This document shows positions 6,648 through 14,906 of a DNA stretch of 18,318 nt, piece by piece. Source of the stretch: CAZXCQ01 sp964639275 (GTDB taxonomy: Bacteria > Desulfobacterota > DSM-4660 > Desulfatiglandales > Desulfatiglandaceae); assembly GCA_964639275.1 (NCBI GenBank), contig CAZXCQ010000116.1:1-18318 (forward strand), read 5' to 3'. The first letter of the stretch is position 1. Each line of letters begins with the position of its first letter. The notes beneath the pieces were generated by a model. The model saw nothing but the letters and a program-made list of their open reading frames with translations, was not told where the DNA came from and searched no databases. Made by a program: the position numbers and the translations under genes.

Positions 6648-7665
6648 TACCTCCCGAGCCAGCGCCATCCTGTGGGCCTCGGCCACGATTCTTGCCATCG
6701 TGTCCCCACTGGTCTTGTCCAGTATCTATTGGACCTCCGCACTGACGAGGATTCTCATCTATGTTCTCATGGCGGTCAGCCTGCGTACCATTTACCTGGT
6801 GGGAGAGTTCTCCCTGGGCCACGTTGGGTTTATGTGTATCGGGGCTTACACCTCTGCGCTGTTGTCTATGAAAGTGGGACTCCCTTTTGCGATCACCCTG
6901 CCGGCAGGTGGTCTCATGGCAGGTCTTGTGGCTTTTTCTATCGGATACCCGTTCATGCGTGTGAAGGGCGTCTACTTTGTAATCCTGACTGTGGTGACAT
7001 CCGAAAGCTTTCGTCTCCTGGCCTTTAACTGGAAAAAACTCACCGGCGGCACGGATGGCTTGATCGGCTTCCCCAGTGCTGGCTCCCTGTCTATCCCCGG
7101 TATGGGTCAGCTCGATTTTGGGGGCTTTAACGAGTACTACTACCTGACACTGGCTGTGGTTTGCGCATGCCTCTATATCCTTTACCAGTTAGAGAGGTCA
7201 AGGCTCGGATTTATCTGGCTAGCCATTCGTGAGGCCGACAAAATGGCAGGGGCCGTTGGGATCAATGTATTGAGGTACAAGGTCATCAATTTCGGCGCGG
7301 CCTGTTTCTTTGCAGGTATCGGCGGCGGGCTACTGGCCCATTCTGAGCAGGCCTTGAGCCCGATGGATGGCGCCACCTTCAGTATCATGACGACCATCTA
7401 TCTGTTGGTGTACATGGTGGTGGGTGGGAAGCGGAAGTTCGAAGGGCCGATTGTGGGGGCGGTCTTCCTATCGCTGGTATCGGAATTCACTCGACCGGTG
7501 GAGGAATACCAACCGATGATCATCGGTGCCATAGCCATTGCCATTGTGCTGCTCTTGCCGGACGGCCTGGCAAGCTTACCCCAAAGGCTCGGTCCATGGG
7601 TGTCTCGTTCAGCTAAAGGGACTTTGGAAGCTGACATGGAATCCAGGGTCAAGGAGGCCGCCTAA
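6637..7665 (+). CDS. livM: Branched-chain amino acid-type ABC transporter permease LivM
   Basis: This is the second permease, 342 residues from ATG 6637; a TTG at 6631 two codons earlier is an alternative, with AAGGG upstream of both. It overlaps the end of livH by 11 bases. LivM features are the FSLGHVGFMCIGAYTSALL segment, YFVILTVVTSESFRLLAFNW, GFIWLAIREADKMAGAVGIN before the ATPase-contact loop, and VYMVVGGKRKFEGPIVGAVF near the end. About nine membrane segments are evident. It pairs with LivH to form the translocation pore. Confidence 0.93.
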   Translation: MQNSTSRASAILWASATILAIVSPLVLSSIYWTSALTRILIYVLMAVSLRTIYLVGEFSLGHVGFMCIGAYTSALLSMKVGLPFAITLPAGGLMAGLVAFSIGYPFMRVKGVYFVILTVVTSESFRLLAFNWKKLTGGTDGLIGFPSAGSLSIPGMGQLDFGGFNEYYYLTLAVVCACLYILYQLERSRLGFIWLAIREADKMAGAVGINVLRYKVINFGAACFFAGIGGGLLAHSEQALSPMDGATFSIMTTIYLLVYMVVGGKRKFEGPIVGAVFLSLVSEFTRPVEEYQPMIIGAIAIAIVLLLPDGLASLPQRLGPWVSRSAKGTLEADMESRVKEAA

Positions 7666-8439
7666 ATGGGCTTTTTGAGCATCAGGAAACTATCCCGGTT
7701 TTTTGGGGGCCTGGCTGCGGTTATAGATCTGGATCTGGATGTGGACCGGGGCCAGATTTTTGGCCTCATCGGCCCGAACGGGGCAGGCAAATCAACATTG
7801 CTCAACATGATCGACGGCACACTGCGCTCCAGCCGGGGGGAGATTATTTTCGAGGATAGTGAGGTGACCGGACTGCCCTCATATGATCGTTCGAAACGGG
7901 GAATCGGCCGGGTTTTTCAAGAAAACCTCCTTTTCATGAACTTCACTGTGCTGGAGAACGTGCTCGTTGGTTACCATCTTCAGTGGCCCATCGGTTTTGC
8001 CAGCATCTTTCTCAAGACCTCCGCCTACAGGCGTCAAGAGGAGGGCATAAGGGAAAAGGCCCTGGATACGTTGGGCTTTGTGGGGCTATCAGAATACGCC
8101 GATGAAATGGCCATAAACCTACCACACGGAAGACAGCGACTATTGGGGCTTGCTGTTGCCCTGGCCACCAAGCCAAAATTGCTGCTTCTGGATGAGCCGG
8201 TTACCGGCATGACCGTGGAAGAGGTCGAAACCATGTTGAGGATGATCCGGGCCCTTAGAGAAAAAAGAGGGATTACCTGCATTGTTATCGAACACAACCT
8301 AAGAGCCGTGATGGGCCTGTGCGAACGGATTGCCGTGCTCAACTTTGGAAAGAAGATCGCAGAAGGTACGCCGGCGGAAATCGTCAGTAACCCGGCTGTG
8401 ATGGAAGCCTATCTTGGGACCGAGGAAGATGTTTTTTGA
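7666..8439 (+). CDS. livG: Branched-chain amino acid-type ABC transporter ATPase LivG
   Basis: This 257-residue cytoplasmic ATPase has Walker A GPNGAGKST (residues 36-44), Walker B LLLLDEP with D176/E177, and the switch histidine in VIEHNLRAVMGLC. The signature is LPHGRQRLLGLA rather than LSGGQ; LivG proteins normally deviate here (LPYG-type), so it should be functional. The ATG directly follows the livM stop, and AAGGAGG sits at the end of livM. The length and the C-terminal IVSNPAVMEAYLG ending are typical of LivG. It energises the importer together with LivF. Confidence 0.93.
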   Translation: MGFLSIRKLSRFFGGLAAVIDLDLDVDRGQIFGLIGPNGAGKSTLLNMIDGTLRSSRGEIIFEDSEVTGLPSYDRSKRGIGRVFQENLLFMNFTVLENVLVGYHLQWPIGFASIFLKTSAYRRQEEGIREKALDTLGFVGLSEYADEMAINLPHGRQRLLGLAVALATKPKLLLLDEPVTGMTVEEVETMLRMIRALREKRGITCIVIEHNLRAVMGLCERIAVLNFGKKIAEGTPAEIVSNPAVMEAYLGTEEDVF

Positions 8440-9139
8440 GATCAAAGATCTCTATGTCCGTTATGGTGGTGCGGTAGTCCTCAAGGGCATATCCCTCTAT
8501 GTGGAGCAGGGCGAAATTGTCACCATCATCGGAAGCAATGGCGCTGGCAAGACAACCACGTTAAGAACCGTCTCCGGACTCAAGCGACCTGCAATGGGAG
8601 ATATCCTCTACCAGGGAAAAGAGATCAGCGGCATACCCCCGCAAGATGTGGTCAGAATGGGCATCAGACAGGTCCCTCAAGGGAGAGATCTATTCCCTTT
8701 TATGAGTGTCCTGCAAAATCTAAGGCTGGGTTCTTACTTGCAGAATGATCGGGCCAGAACGGCTGAGGGCCTGGAAAGGGTATTTTTGACGTTTCCCGTG
8801 CTAAGGAACCGAAGACGCCAGCTGGCAGGGACCTTGAGCGGAGGGGAACAGCAGATGCTCGCCATCGCCCGCGCCCTGATGGGGGATCCCGACTTGCTTC
8901 TCCTGGATGAGCCCTCCATAGGGCTTGCGCCCATCGTTGTGCGGGAAATAGCAAAGGTCGCCGTAGAGATCAACAAGATGGGGACCAACATATTATTGGT
9001 GGAGCAGAATGCCAGGTTGGCGCTTAAACTATCTCGCAGGGCCTACGTGTTAGAGACCGGGTATTTTGTTTTGGAGGGAAAATGCGAGGATCTCCTGGGT
9101 GATGAACGGGTGAAAAAGGCGTACCTGGGTCAGGAGTAG
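8429..9139 (+). CDS. livF: Branched-chain amino acid-type ABC transporter ATPase LivF
   Basis: This is the second ATPase, 236 residues from ATG 8429, overlapping livG by 11 bases, with GAGGA just upstream. A TTG at 8414 in the same frame is less likely. Motifs are Walker A GSNGAGKTT (residues 35-43), the LivF-typical VPQGRDLFPFMSVLQNL, the full signature LSGGEQQML starting at residue 136, Walker B LLLLDEPSIGLAP with D160, and LLVEQNARLAL. With LivG it forms the ATPase pair of the importer, completing a five-gene HAAT transporter. Confidence 0.93.
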   Translation: MFFEIKDLYVRYGGAVVLKGISLYVEQGEIVTIIGSNGAGKTTTLRTVSGLKRPAMGDILYQGKEISGIPPQDVVRMGIRQVPQGRDLFPFMSVLQNLRLGSYLQNDRARTAEGLERVFLTFPVLRNRRRQLAGTLSGGEQQMLAIARALMGDPDLLLLDEPSIGLAPIVVREIAKVAVEINKMGTNILLVEQNARLALKLSRRAYVLETGYFVLEGKCEDLLGDERVKKAYLGQE

Positions 9140-9228
9140 AAGGAGATCGGCCCTATGCGATGATGCCCCTCTTAGGTTAGAGGATTCAGGATAAAAGGCA
9201 ACAACCCGTAAATCAAGGAGGTCATAAC

Positions 9229-9600
9229 ATGCCACATTCAGAAGAGGCAGCTGTGCGTAAGGTAGTCCAGCAATATATTGACGGAACCTATCAGGGTGAT
9301 GTGAAGGCGCTGAGGAGGTGCTTTCACCCAAAGGCTGTCATGAACGGATATCTCGGGGACCAACTGCTCCTCGGAGGACCCGAACCCTTTTTTGAGAATA
9401 TGGGAAAGGCCCCATCCATGGCAGAAGGCGGGGCCCCTTATCAGGGCAAAATTGTTTCCCTCGATGTGGTAGGGAATGTGGCCAGTGTTACCCTCAAGGA
9501 AACGGGTTTTGGCGGCACCATGGCCTTTACAGACTATTTCCATCTTCTCAGGGACCGTGGTGAGTGGAAGATCATCAGCAAGACTTTTACCACAGAGTGA
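9229..9600 (+). CDS. Small NTF2-like (lumazine-binding-like) protein
   Basis: This 123-residue cytoplasmic protein is preceded by AAGGAGG 8 bases before the ATG. The pattern AVRKVVQQYIDGTYQGDVKALRRCFHPKAVMNG, then a variable middle, then a strand-rich end with DYFHLLRDRGEWKIISKTF matches the NTF2 cone fold, closest in feel to the putative lumazine-binding (Lumazine_bd_2) group. Members are often encoded next to degradative enzymes and may bind or transform small molecules. The role here is unknown. It follows livF by 89 bases and probably shares its transcript. Confidence 0.75.
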   Translation: MPHSEEAAVRKVVQQYIDGTYQGDVKALRRCFHPKAVMNGYLGDQLLLGGPEPFFENMGKAPSMAEGGAPYQGKIVSLDVVGNVASVTLKETGFGGTMAFTDYFHLLRDRGEWKIISKTFTTE

Positions 9601-9621
9601 TCAACGGTTGAAGTTACCGGG

Positions 9622-9933
9622 GTGGTGGAGTTTATTTATCTTTGGCCGTTGCCGGGCTTGTTTTTTGCTGCCCATATACCCATGAAGCGGCTGGGAACCA
9701 TTGAAGAACAGGGAAACCTGGCCCTCTTCCTGGCCTGTGGTGAATCCAGCTATATTACCGGTCAGGAGATCGTCATTTATGGTGGAAACACCATCCAGGA
9801 GATAAAGGGAATACAGGAGAAGGGGTTAGAGGTTTTATGGCTGAAAACCAAGAGAAAGAGACGGGAGATGAAACCCCGAAACAGGGAAAAAGAGGGGGTG
9901 ACGGAAGGCTCAGGGGGAAGGTGGCCATCGTGA
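9622..9933 (+). pseudogene. C-terminal remnant of a short-chain dehydrogenase
   Basis: The frame from GTG 9622 contains, at 9667-9804, a recognisable C-terminus of a classical SDR: AHIPMKRLGTIEEQGNLALF, then FLACGESSYITGQEIVIYGG, i.e. the P-x-x-R-x-G, YITGQ and YGG(N/T) signature that closes the fold. The Rossmann N-terminus, NNAG and the YxxxK active site are absent. No ribosome site supports a start. The frame then runs on past the start of the intact SDR gene in a different frame. It is best read as the leftover of a deleted or displaced SDR gene, and it is only moderately similar to the C-terminus of the neighbouring intact SDR. Confidence 0.55.
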
Positions 9934-10673
9934 CCGGCAGTGCCGAGGGCATTGGGGAGGCCACCGCAAGGCTTTTTGCCCAGGAAGGCGCAAAGGTGGT
10001 GGTGGCTGACATCAATGAGCCCAAAGGCAGGAAGGTGGCGGAAGAGATCAGGGATAAGGGAGGGGATGCGGTATTTATCCCCCTAGATGTCACCAGTGAA
10101 AAAGACTGGCAGCACCTGATGGAAGAGACGGTCAAAAGGTACGGCAAGCTAAATATCCTTGTCAATAATGCCGGCATTTCCAAGATCGCTGACATTGAAA
10201 ACACCACCCTTGAAGATTGGCATGCCATCATGGGGGTTAATGCTACCGGGGTTTTTCTGGGAACAAAGCACGCCATCAGGGTCATGAAAGACAATGGGGA
10301 GGGGTGTTCCATCGTGAACAGATCATCTATCGACGGTCAAGTGGCTGAACCGGATCTCTTCGCCTACTGCGCCTCTAAAGGGGCGGTGACCGTCCTGAGC
10401 AAATCAGCGGCCCTTTCATGCGGTGAAAGGGGATACACCATTCGCATCAATTCGGTCCATCCTGCTTATGTTCACACTTCCATGACCCGTGGCGAGGCAG
10501 CGGGATACGGCATCACCGAGGAGGCATATGTGGAGAGGATGAAGAACATCCATCCAATCGGCATTGGAGAACCCCTGGATGTGGCCTACATGGACCTCTA
10601 CCTGGCTTCAGACGAGTCTAAGTGGGTCACCGGCGCAGCGTTTACCATTGATGGCGGCGTAACGGCCCAGTAA
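9837..10673 (+). CDS. Short-chain dehydrogenase/reductase (SDR), NAD(P)-dependent
   Basis: This 278-residue classical SDR has the cofactor motif TGSAEGIG (33-40), NNAG (110-113), catalytic S164, Y177 and K181 (YCASK), and the C-terminal WVTGAAFTIDGG. An acidic residue after the second strand (VVVADINEP) suggests NAD(H) preference (inference). A charged 25-residue N-terminal extension (MAENQEKETGDETPKQGKRG...) precedes the Rossmann fold. GAGG upstream supports ATG 9837, and no closer start exists. It probably oxidises a hydroxyl group, or reduces a ketone, of a pathway intermediate. The overall pattern resembles cyclohexanol- or hydroxysteroid-dehydrogenase-type SDRs, which does not fix the substrate. 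Confidence 0.9.
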   Translation: MAENQEKETGDETPKQGKRGGDGRLRGKVAIVTGSAEGIGEATARLFAQEGAKVVVADINEPKGRKVAEEIRDKGGDAVFIPLDVTSEKDWQHLMEETVKRYGKLNILVNNAGISKIADIENTTLEDWHAIMGVNATGVFLGTKHAIRVMKDNGEGCSIVNRSSIDGQVAEPDLFAYCASKGAVTVLSKSAALSCGERGYTIRINSVHPAYVHTSMTRGEAAGYGITEEAYVERMKNIHPIGIGEPLDVAYMDLYLASDESKWVTGAAFTIDGGVTAQ

Positions 10674-10731
10674 CAGGGAAAGCGTAAATATCAGCACCGA
10701 GAATACTTGATTTATTAAGGAAGGAGACCAT

Positions 10732-12144
10732 ATGGGAAAAGATCATACCTTTATTCACCCGTACATCCCAAACGCCGCCCCCGAAATAAGGGAACAGATG
10801 CTGAGAGAGATCGGGATCAGAGATGTAGAGGAGATCTATCAGGAGATCCCGGAGCATCTGAGGCTAAGAGAAGGACTGAATCTGCCTGAACCCTATCCTT
10901 CAGAATATGCGTTGAAGCGGCACGTGAAAGGGATCCTGTCAAAAAACAGGACCTGTGAACAATACCTCAATTTCCTGGGAGGCGGTTGCTGGCAGCACCA
11001 TGTCCCTGCGGTCTGTGAGGAGATCATGGGCCGTTCCGAATTCCTCACGGCCTACGGTGGCACGCCCTATTCCACTTTCGGAAGGATGCAGGCTCAGTTT
11101 GAATTTCAGAGCCTCATGGGAGAGATCCTGGGTATGGACGTGGTGAGCGAAGGGAGTTATAGCTGGGGCACCGTTGCCGGCAATGCCATTCGGATGGCCT
11201 GCAGAATTACCGGAAGACGCGAAGTATTGATGCCCCGGACCGTGGGTCCTGAAAGGCTGGCAGCCATCCGGGGCTTCTGCGACTCGGTCTCGGCCAAAAA
11301 CAGCATTTCAATCAAGCTCATCGACTATGATTCAAACACGGGATTGATGGACCTTGAAGATCTGAAAGGGAAGATGTCACCCGAGGCTGCGGCTGTCTAT
11401 TTCGAAAACCCAACCTTCCTCGGATCTATAGAATCCCAAGGGGCAGAAATCTCTGAAATGGCCCACAGGGAAGGGGCAGAGAGTATTGTGGGTGTGGACC
11501 CCATCTCTCTCGGTGTGCTTGCGCCCCCATCGGATTATGGCGCGGATCTGGTGGTCGGCAATGCACAACCATTGGGTATCCATATGAACTATGGTGGGGG
11601 CCTGTTCGGATTCATTGCCAGCCGGGATGAGGAAAAGTACGTGGCCGAATACCCCTCTTGGCTCATTAGCATCGCAGAGACCGTCAAAGGGGGGGAGTAT
11701 GGTTTCGGCTTCACCAGATTTGAACGGACCTCATACATCGGAAGGGATAAGTCCAAAGATTTCCTTGGAACAGTGGCAGGGCTCTGGACCATATCCGCGG
11801 CGGTCTATTTGTCCCTTATGGGTCCAAAGGGTTTTGAAGAGATTGGCGAGGGGATCATCCAGAGATCCCGCTATGCCATGGACTCCCTTTCCGGTCTGGA
11901 TGGCGTCAGGATCCTGTTTCCGGCCCATGCCTTTAAGGAATTCGTGGTAAATTTTGATGACACAGGAAGATCTGTCAAGGCCATCCATAAGGCCTTACTG
12001 GATCACAAGATCTTTGGTGGCATCGACCTCTCAGGAGATTTTCCCGAACTGGGCCAAAGCGCTCTTTATTGTGTCACTGAAGTGCACAGCAAGGATGACA
12101 TCGACAGACTTACCAGGTCATTAAAGGAGGTTATAGAACGATGA
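10732..12144 (+). CDS. Glycine dehydrogenase P-protein subunit 1-like (GcvPA-like) PLP-fold protein
   Basis: This 470-residue protein starts after AAGGAGA. The opening HPYIPNAAPEIREQMLREIG, then the stretch NFLGGGCWQHHVPAVCEEIM and LTAYGGTPY...FEFQSLMGEILGMDV follow the layout of the alpha subunit of two-subunit glycine decarboxylase. It departs at key stretches: the family's TPYQPEISQG is TPYSTFGRMQ here, and the usual alanine/small-residue run after GMDV is replaced by SEGSYSWGTVAGN. It would pair with the next gene product, whose start overlaps its stop (ATGA). The reaction is probably PLP-dependent chemistry on an amino acid, but no GcvH or GcvT is encoded nearby, so glycine cleavage is not assured. 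Confidence 0.8.
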   Translation: MGKDHTFIHPYIPNAAPEIREQMLREIGIRDVEEIYQEIPEHLRLREGLNLPEPYPSEYALKRHVKGILSKNRTCEQYLNFLGGGCWQHHVPAVCEEIMGRSEFLTAYGGTPYSTFGRMQAQFEFQSLMGEILGMDVVSEGSYSWGTVAGNAIRMACRITGRREVLMPRTVGPERLAAIRGFCDSVSAKNSISIKLIDYDSNTGLMDLEDLKGKMSPEAAAVYFENPTFLGSIESQGAEISEMAHREGAESIVGVDPISLGVLAPPSDYGADLVVGNAQPLGIHMNYGGGLFGFIASRDEEKYVAEYPSWLISIAETVKGGEYGFGFTRFERTSYIGRDKSKDFLGTVAGLWTISAAVYLSLMGPKGFEEIGEGIIQRSRYAMDSLSGLDGVRILFPAHAFKEFVVNFDDTGRSVKAIHKALLDHKIFGGIDLSGDFPELGQSALYCVTEVHSKDDIDRLTRSLKEVIER

Positions 12145-13739
12145 AGACGCTTCCAAGACTGAGGGCCTTTCATTCCCCGGTTTGGAGTGAACCGATCATC
12201 ATGGAGATGGGGCAGAAAGGCGAACGCGGCATCCTCGTGCCCGGGCCCGGGAAGGAGATCGAGGCGAAAGTGGGAGGAGTGCAGGCCTGCATCCCCGAGA
12301 AAATGAGAAGAAAGCGCCTGCCGAGGCTCCCGGAAATAGCCCAACCCCAGGTCTTAAGGCATTATCTGCATCTCTCTCAGATGTGTCTTGGCATGGAGAC
12401 CAATATCGACGCAGAGGGGACCGCCACCATGAAGTACAGCCCCAAAGTAAACGAATCCCTGGTGCGCTCTTCTGAAATGACGGCCATCCATCCCTGCCAG
12501 GATGAAGAGACCGTTCAGGGCATTCTCGAGATCATATACAAATTGGATCTGCTCCTGAGGGAGATCTCCGGCCTGGATCGGTTCACGTTCCAGCCCCCTG
12601 GTGGTTCCATGGCCACATTTACCCATGCCTGCATCCTCAGGGCCTTTCACCGCACAAAGGGCCAAGGGGAGCAAAGGGACGAGATCATCACCACTATCTT
12701 TTCGCATCCCTGCAACGCCGCCACCTCTGCAGCGGCCGGATTCAGAGTGATCACCCTGATGCCCGACAAGGAAGGGTACCCGGATTTTGATGCCCTTCAG
12801 TCTGCTATTTCCGAACGCACCGCAGGGTTGATGATTACGAACCCAGAGGATACCGGCATCTACAACCCGCGGATCAAGGCATTTACCGACGCGGTTCATG
12901 AGGCGGGGGGACTCTGCTTCTATGATCAGGCCAACGCCAACGGAATCCTTGGCATAACCAGGGCAAAGGAGGCGGGATTTGATGCGTGTCACTTTAACCT
13001 CCATAAGACCTTCTCGTCTCCCCATGGAAGCTTTGGTCCTGGATGTGCAGCCTATGGTGTCAAGGAAGAACTCGCCAAGCATCTGCCAAAACCAGTGGTT
13101 GCCTTTGATGGTGAAAGATATCATCTGGATAACGACCGGCCCGAGAGCATCGGCAAGGTGAGAGAATTCCATGGGAACATACCAGCTGTATTGAGGGCCT
13201 ACGCATGGATCATGACCCTAGGGTCGGAAGGCCTAAGGGAGGTGGCACGGACCTCTGTCCTGAACAACAACTACCTGTCCAAGATGCTCGAAGGGATAAA
13301 AGGGACCGCCAGGCACTATGCACCGGGGAAATATCGATTGGAGCAGACCCGGTGGAGTTGGGAAAAACTGACCGAGGAGACGGGGGTGAGCACACTGGAT
13401 ATTCAGCGGAGGATGGTGGACTATGGTCTTCAATCCTTCTTCATGAGTCATCACCCCTGGATCGTGCCCGAACCGTTCACGCCTGAGTTTTGCGAGTCCT
13501 ACTCCATAGACGATATGAAATACTGGTGTGCGGTACTCAAGGAGATCTCCCGGGAGGCCTATTCAGACCCTGAGCTTGTGAAGACGTCTCCTCATTGTGC
13601 ACCGATACACTTGGTCAAATACGAGGATCTGGATCGGCCGGACAAGTGGGCCATAACCTGGCGGGCCTATCTTAAGAAAAAGGGCCAATCCATCCTGTCT
13701 GACAGGAAGAAGGCCCTCAAATCGGCAGGGGACATCTGA
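12141..13739 (+). CDS. Glycine dehydrogenase P-protein subunit 2-like (GcvPB-like), PLP-binding
   Basis: This 532-residue protein overlaps the previous gene by 4 bases, with AAAGGAGG upstream. It keeps the PLP lysine, K289 in NLHKTFSSPHGSFGPG, the aspartate in FYDQANANG expected to contact the PLP ring nitrogen, and a TMKYSPKVNE stretch matching the family's TMKYNPKINE. The preceding LGSC is AEGTA here, the PLP-phosphate loop is QPPGGSMAT instead of QP.SGAQGE, and the family's SAHGTNPASA is FSHPCNAATSA. These are changes at the active site, so the enzyme likely acts on a different amino acid or a different carrier. It should form a heterotetramer with the GcvPA-like subunit. Confidence 0.82.
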   Translation: MKTLPRLRAFHSPVWSEPIIMEMGQKGERGILVPGPGKEIEAKVGGVQACIPEKMRRKRLPRLPEIAQPQVLRHYLHLSQMCLGMETNIDAEGTATMKYSPKVNESLVRSSEMTAIHPCQDEETVQGILEIIYKLDLLLREISGLDRFTFQPPGGSMATFTHACILRAFHRTKGQGEQRDEIITTIFSHPCNAATSAAAGFRVITLMPDKEGYPDFDALQSAISERTAGLMITNPEDTGIYNPRIKAFTDAVHEAGGLCFYDQANANGILGITRAKEAGFDACHFNLHKTFSSPHGSFGPGCAAYGVKEELAKHLPKPVVAFDGERYHLDNDRPESIGKVREFHGNIPAVLRAYAWIMTLGSEGLREVARTSVLNNNYLSKMLEGIKGTARHYAPGKYRLEQTRWSWEKLTEETGVSTLDIQRRMVDYGLQSFFMSHHPWIVPEPFTPEFCESYSIDDMKYWCAVLKEISREAYSDPELVKTSPHCAPIHLVKYEDLDRPDKWAITWRAYLKKKGQSILSDRKKALKSAGDI

Positions 13740-13753
13740 AGGCGCAAAACCTG

Positions 13754-14878
13754 ATGAAGAAAAAACTGGGCCTCATTGTAAATCCCATTGCCGGGATGGG
13801 GGGCAGGGTTGGGCTCAAAGGGAGTGACGGACAGGACATCCTCCGGAGGGCCAGGGCCCTCGGGGCCCAACAGGAGGCCCCCAGACGAACCATTGATGCG
13901 CTCAAAAGACTTGCCCCCAAAAAAAAACACATAGACATCATGACCTATCCCCATGAGATGGGTGAGAGTGAGGCCCTCGAATCAGGCCTATCCCCGGTCA
14001 TCATGGGGAACATCAGAAAGGGGCGTACGAGCGCCCTGGACACCAAGAGGGCGGCCCGCGACCTGCTTCAAAATGGGATTGATCTCCTGCTGTTTGCGGG
14101 CGGTGACGGCACGGCAAGGGATATCTGCAGCGTCATCCGCGATAGGATCCCTGCCCTGGGAATACCTTGCGGGGTTAAGATCCATTCGGCCGTCTACGGT
14201 ACGACCCCCCGGAGGGCCGGTGACCTGGCGGGCCGTTATCTGGAGCAAGGCTCTTATGATATCCGTCTCACCAAGGGCGAAGTCATGGATATCGATGAAA
14301 CGTCCTTTAGGGAGAATCGACTATCCGCCAAGTTGTATGGTTACCTGAAGGTCCCTTATGTCCGGAGTATGGTTCAGTGCGCCAAGGCAGGTGACTGTGC
14401 CGGAGAGAAGGAGGCCCTGGAGGCAATTGCTGCTGATGTGATCGATCATATGGAGGAGGGGGTCATTCACATTATCGGCACCGGAACCACAGCAAAGGCC
14501 GTTATGGGGCGCTTGGGCATCGCGTATACCTTGTTGGGTGTAGACGCCGTGTGCAGCGGAAGGCTGGTGGGGTCTGATTTGAATGAGGCCCAGTTGCTGC
14601 AGCTGATTGAAGGTAGGCGGGCAAAGATTGTCGTTGGCGTGATCGGAAGACAGGGATACATATTTGGCAGAGGCAACCAACAGATCAGCGCAGGGGTTAT
14701 CAGAAGAGTGGGAAAGGATAACATCGCGGTTCTGGCAACCATGGACAAGATTACGAGCCTGAAGGGCGCCCCCCTCTTGGTGGATACCGGGGATGGACAG
14801 ATGGATGAATTCTTGACCGGATACACCAGGGTCATATGCGGCTACCGAGAGAGGATCGTTCTCAGGGTCACGGCCTGA
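13754..14878 (+). CDS. AcoX-like ATP-NAD kinase-fold protein
   Basis: This 374-residue protein begins KKKLGLIVNPIAGMGGRVGL and carries the kinase motif GGDGT (residues 116-120, AGGDGTARDI). It then has GVKIHSAVYGTTPRRAG and FGRGNQQISAGVIRRVG, all typical of the AcoX group of the NAD kinase superfamily (COG3199-type). AcoX is best known from acetoin operons, but its reaction is undefined, and no acetoin dehydrogenase genes are present here. GAAGG lies upstream of the ATG, and only 14 bases separate it from the GcvPB-like stop. An A9 run at 13919-13927 sits in frame as three lysine codons and could be prone to slippage. Phosphorylation of NAD or of a pathway intermediate are both possible. Confidence 0.8.
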   Translation: MKKKLGLIVNPIAGMGGRVGLKGSDGQDILRRARALGAQQEAPRRTIDALKRLAPKKKHIDIMTYPHEMGESEALESGLSPVIMGNIRKGRTSALDTKRAARDLLQNGIDLLLFAGGDGTARDICSVIRDRIPALGIPCGVKIHSAVYGTTPRRAGDLAGRYLEQGSYDIRLTKGEVMDIDETSFRENRLSAKLYGYLKVPYVRSMVQCAKAGDCAGEKEALEAIAADVIDHMEEGVIHIIGTGTTAKAVMGRLGIAYTLLGVDAVCSGRLVGSDLNEAQLLQLIEGRRAKIVVGVIGRQGYIFGRGNQQISAGVIRRVGKDNIAVLATMDKITSLKGAPLLVDTGDGQMDEFLTGYTRVICGYRERIVLRVTA

Positions 14879-14906
14879 AATGGAATAGAGAGAAGGAGGT
14901 TTTATT

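Noticed and set aside
7666..8439. LivG inactive because its signature is LPHGRQ instead of LSGGQ
   Set aside because: LivG homologues usually deviate at this motif, and the Walker A, Walker B and switch residues are intact.
9476..9685. Plus-strand frame across the NTF2-like gene end
   Set aside because: It is an out-of-frame shadow of the NTF2-like gene with no start signal.
10732..13739. Ordinary glycine cleavage system operon
   Set aside because: No H, T or L protein gene is nearby and several active-site stretches differ from true glycine decarboxylase.
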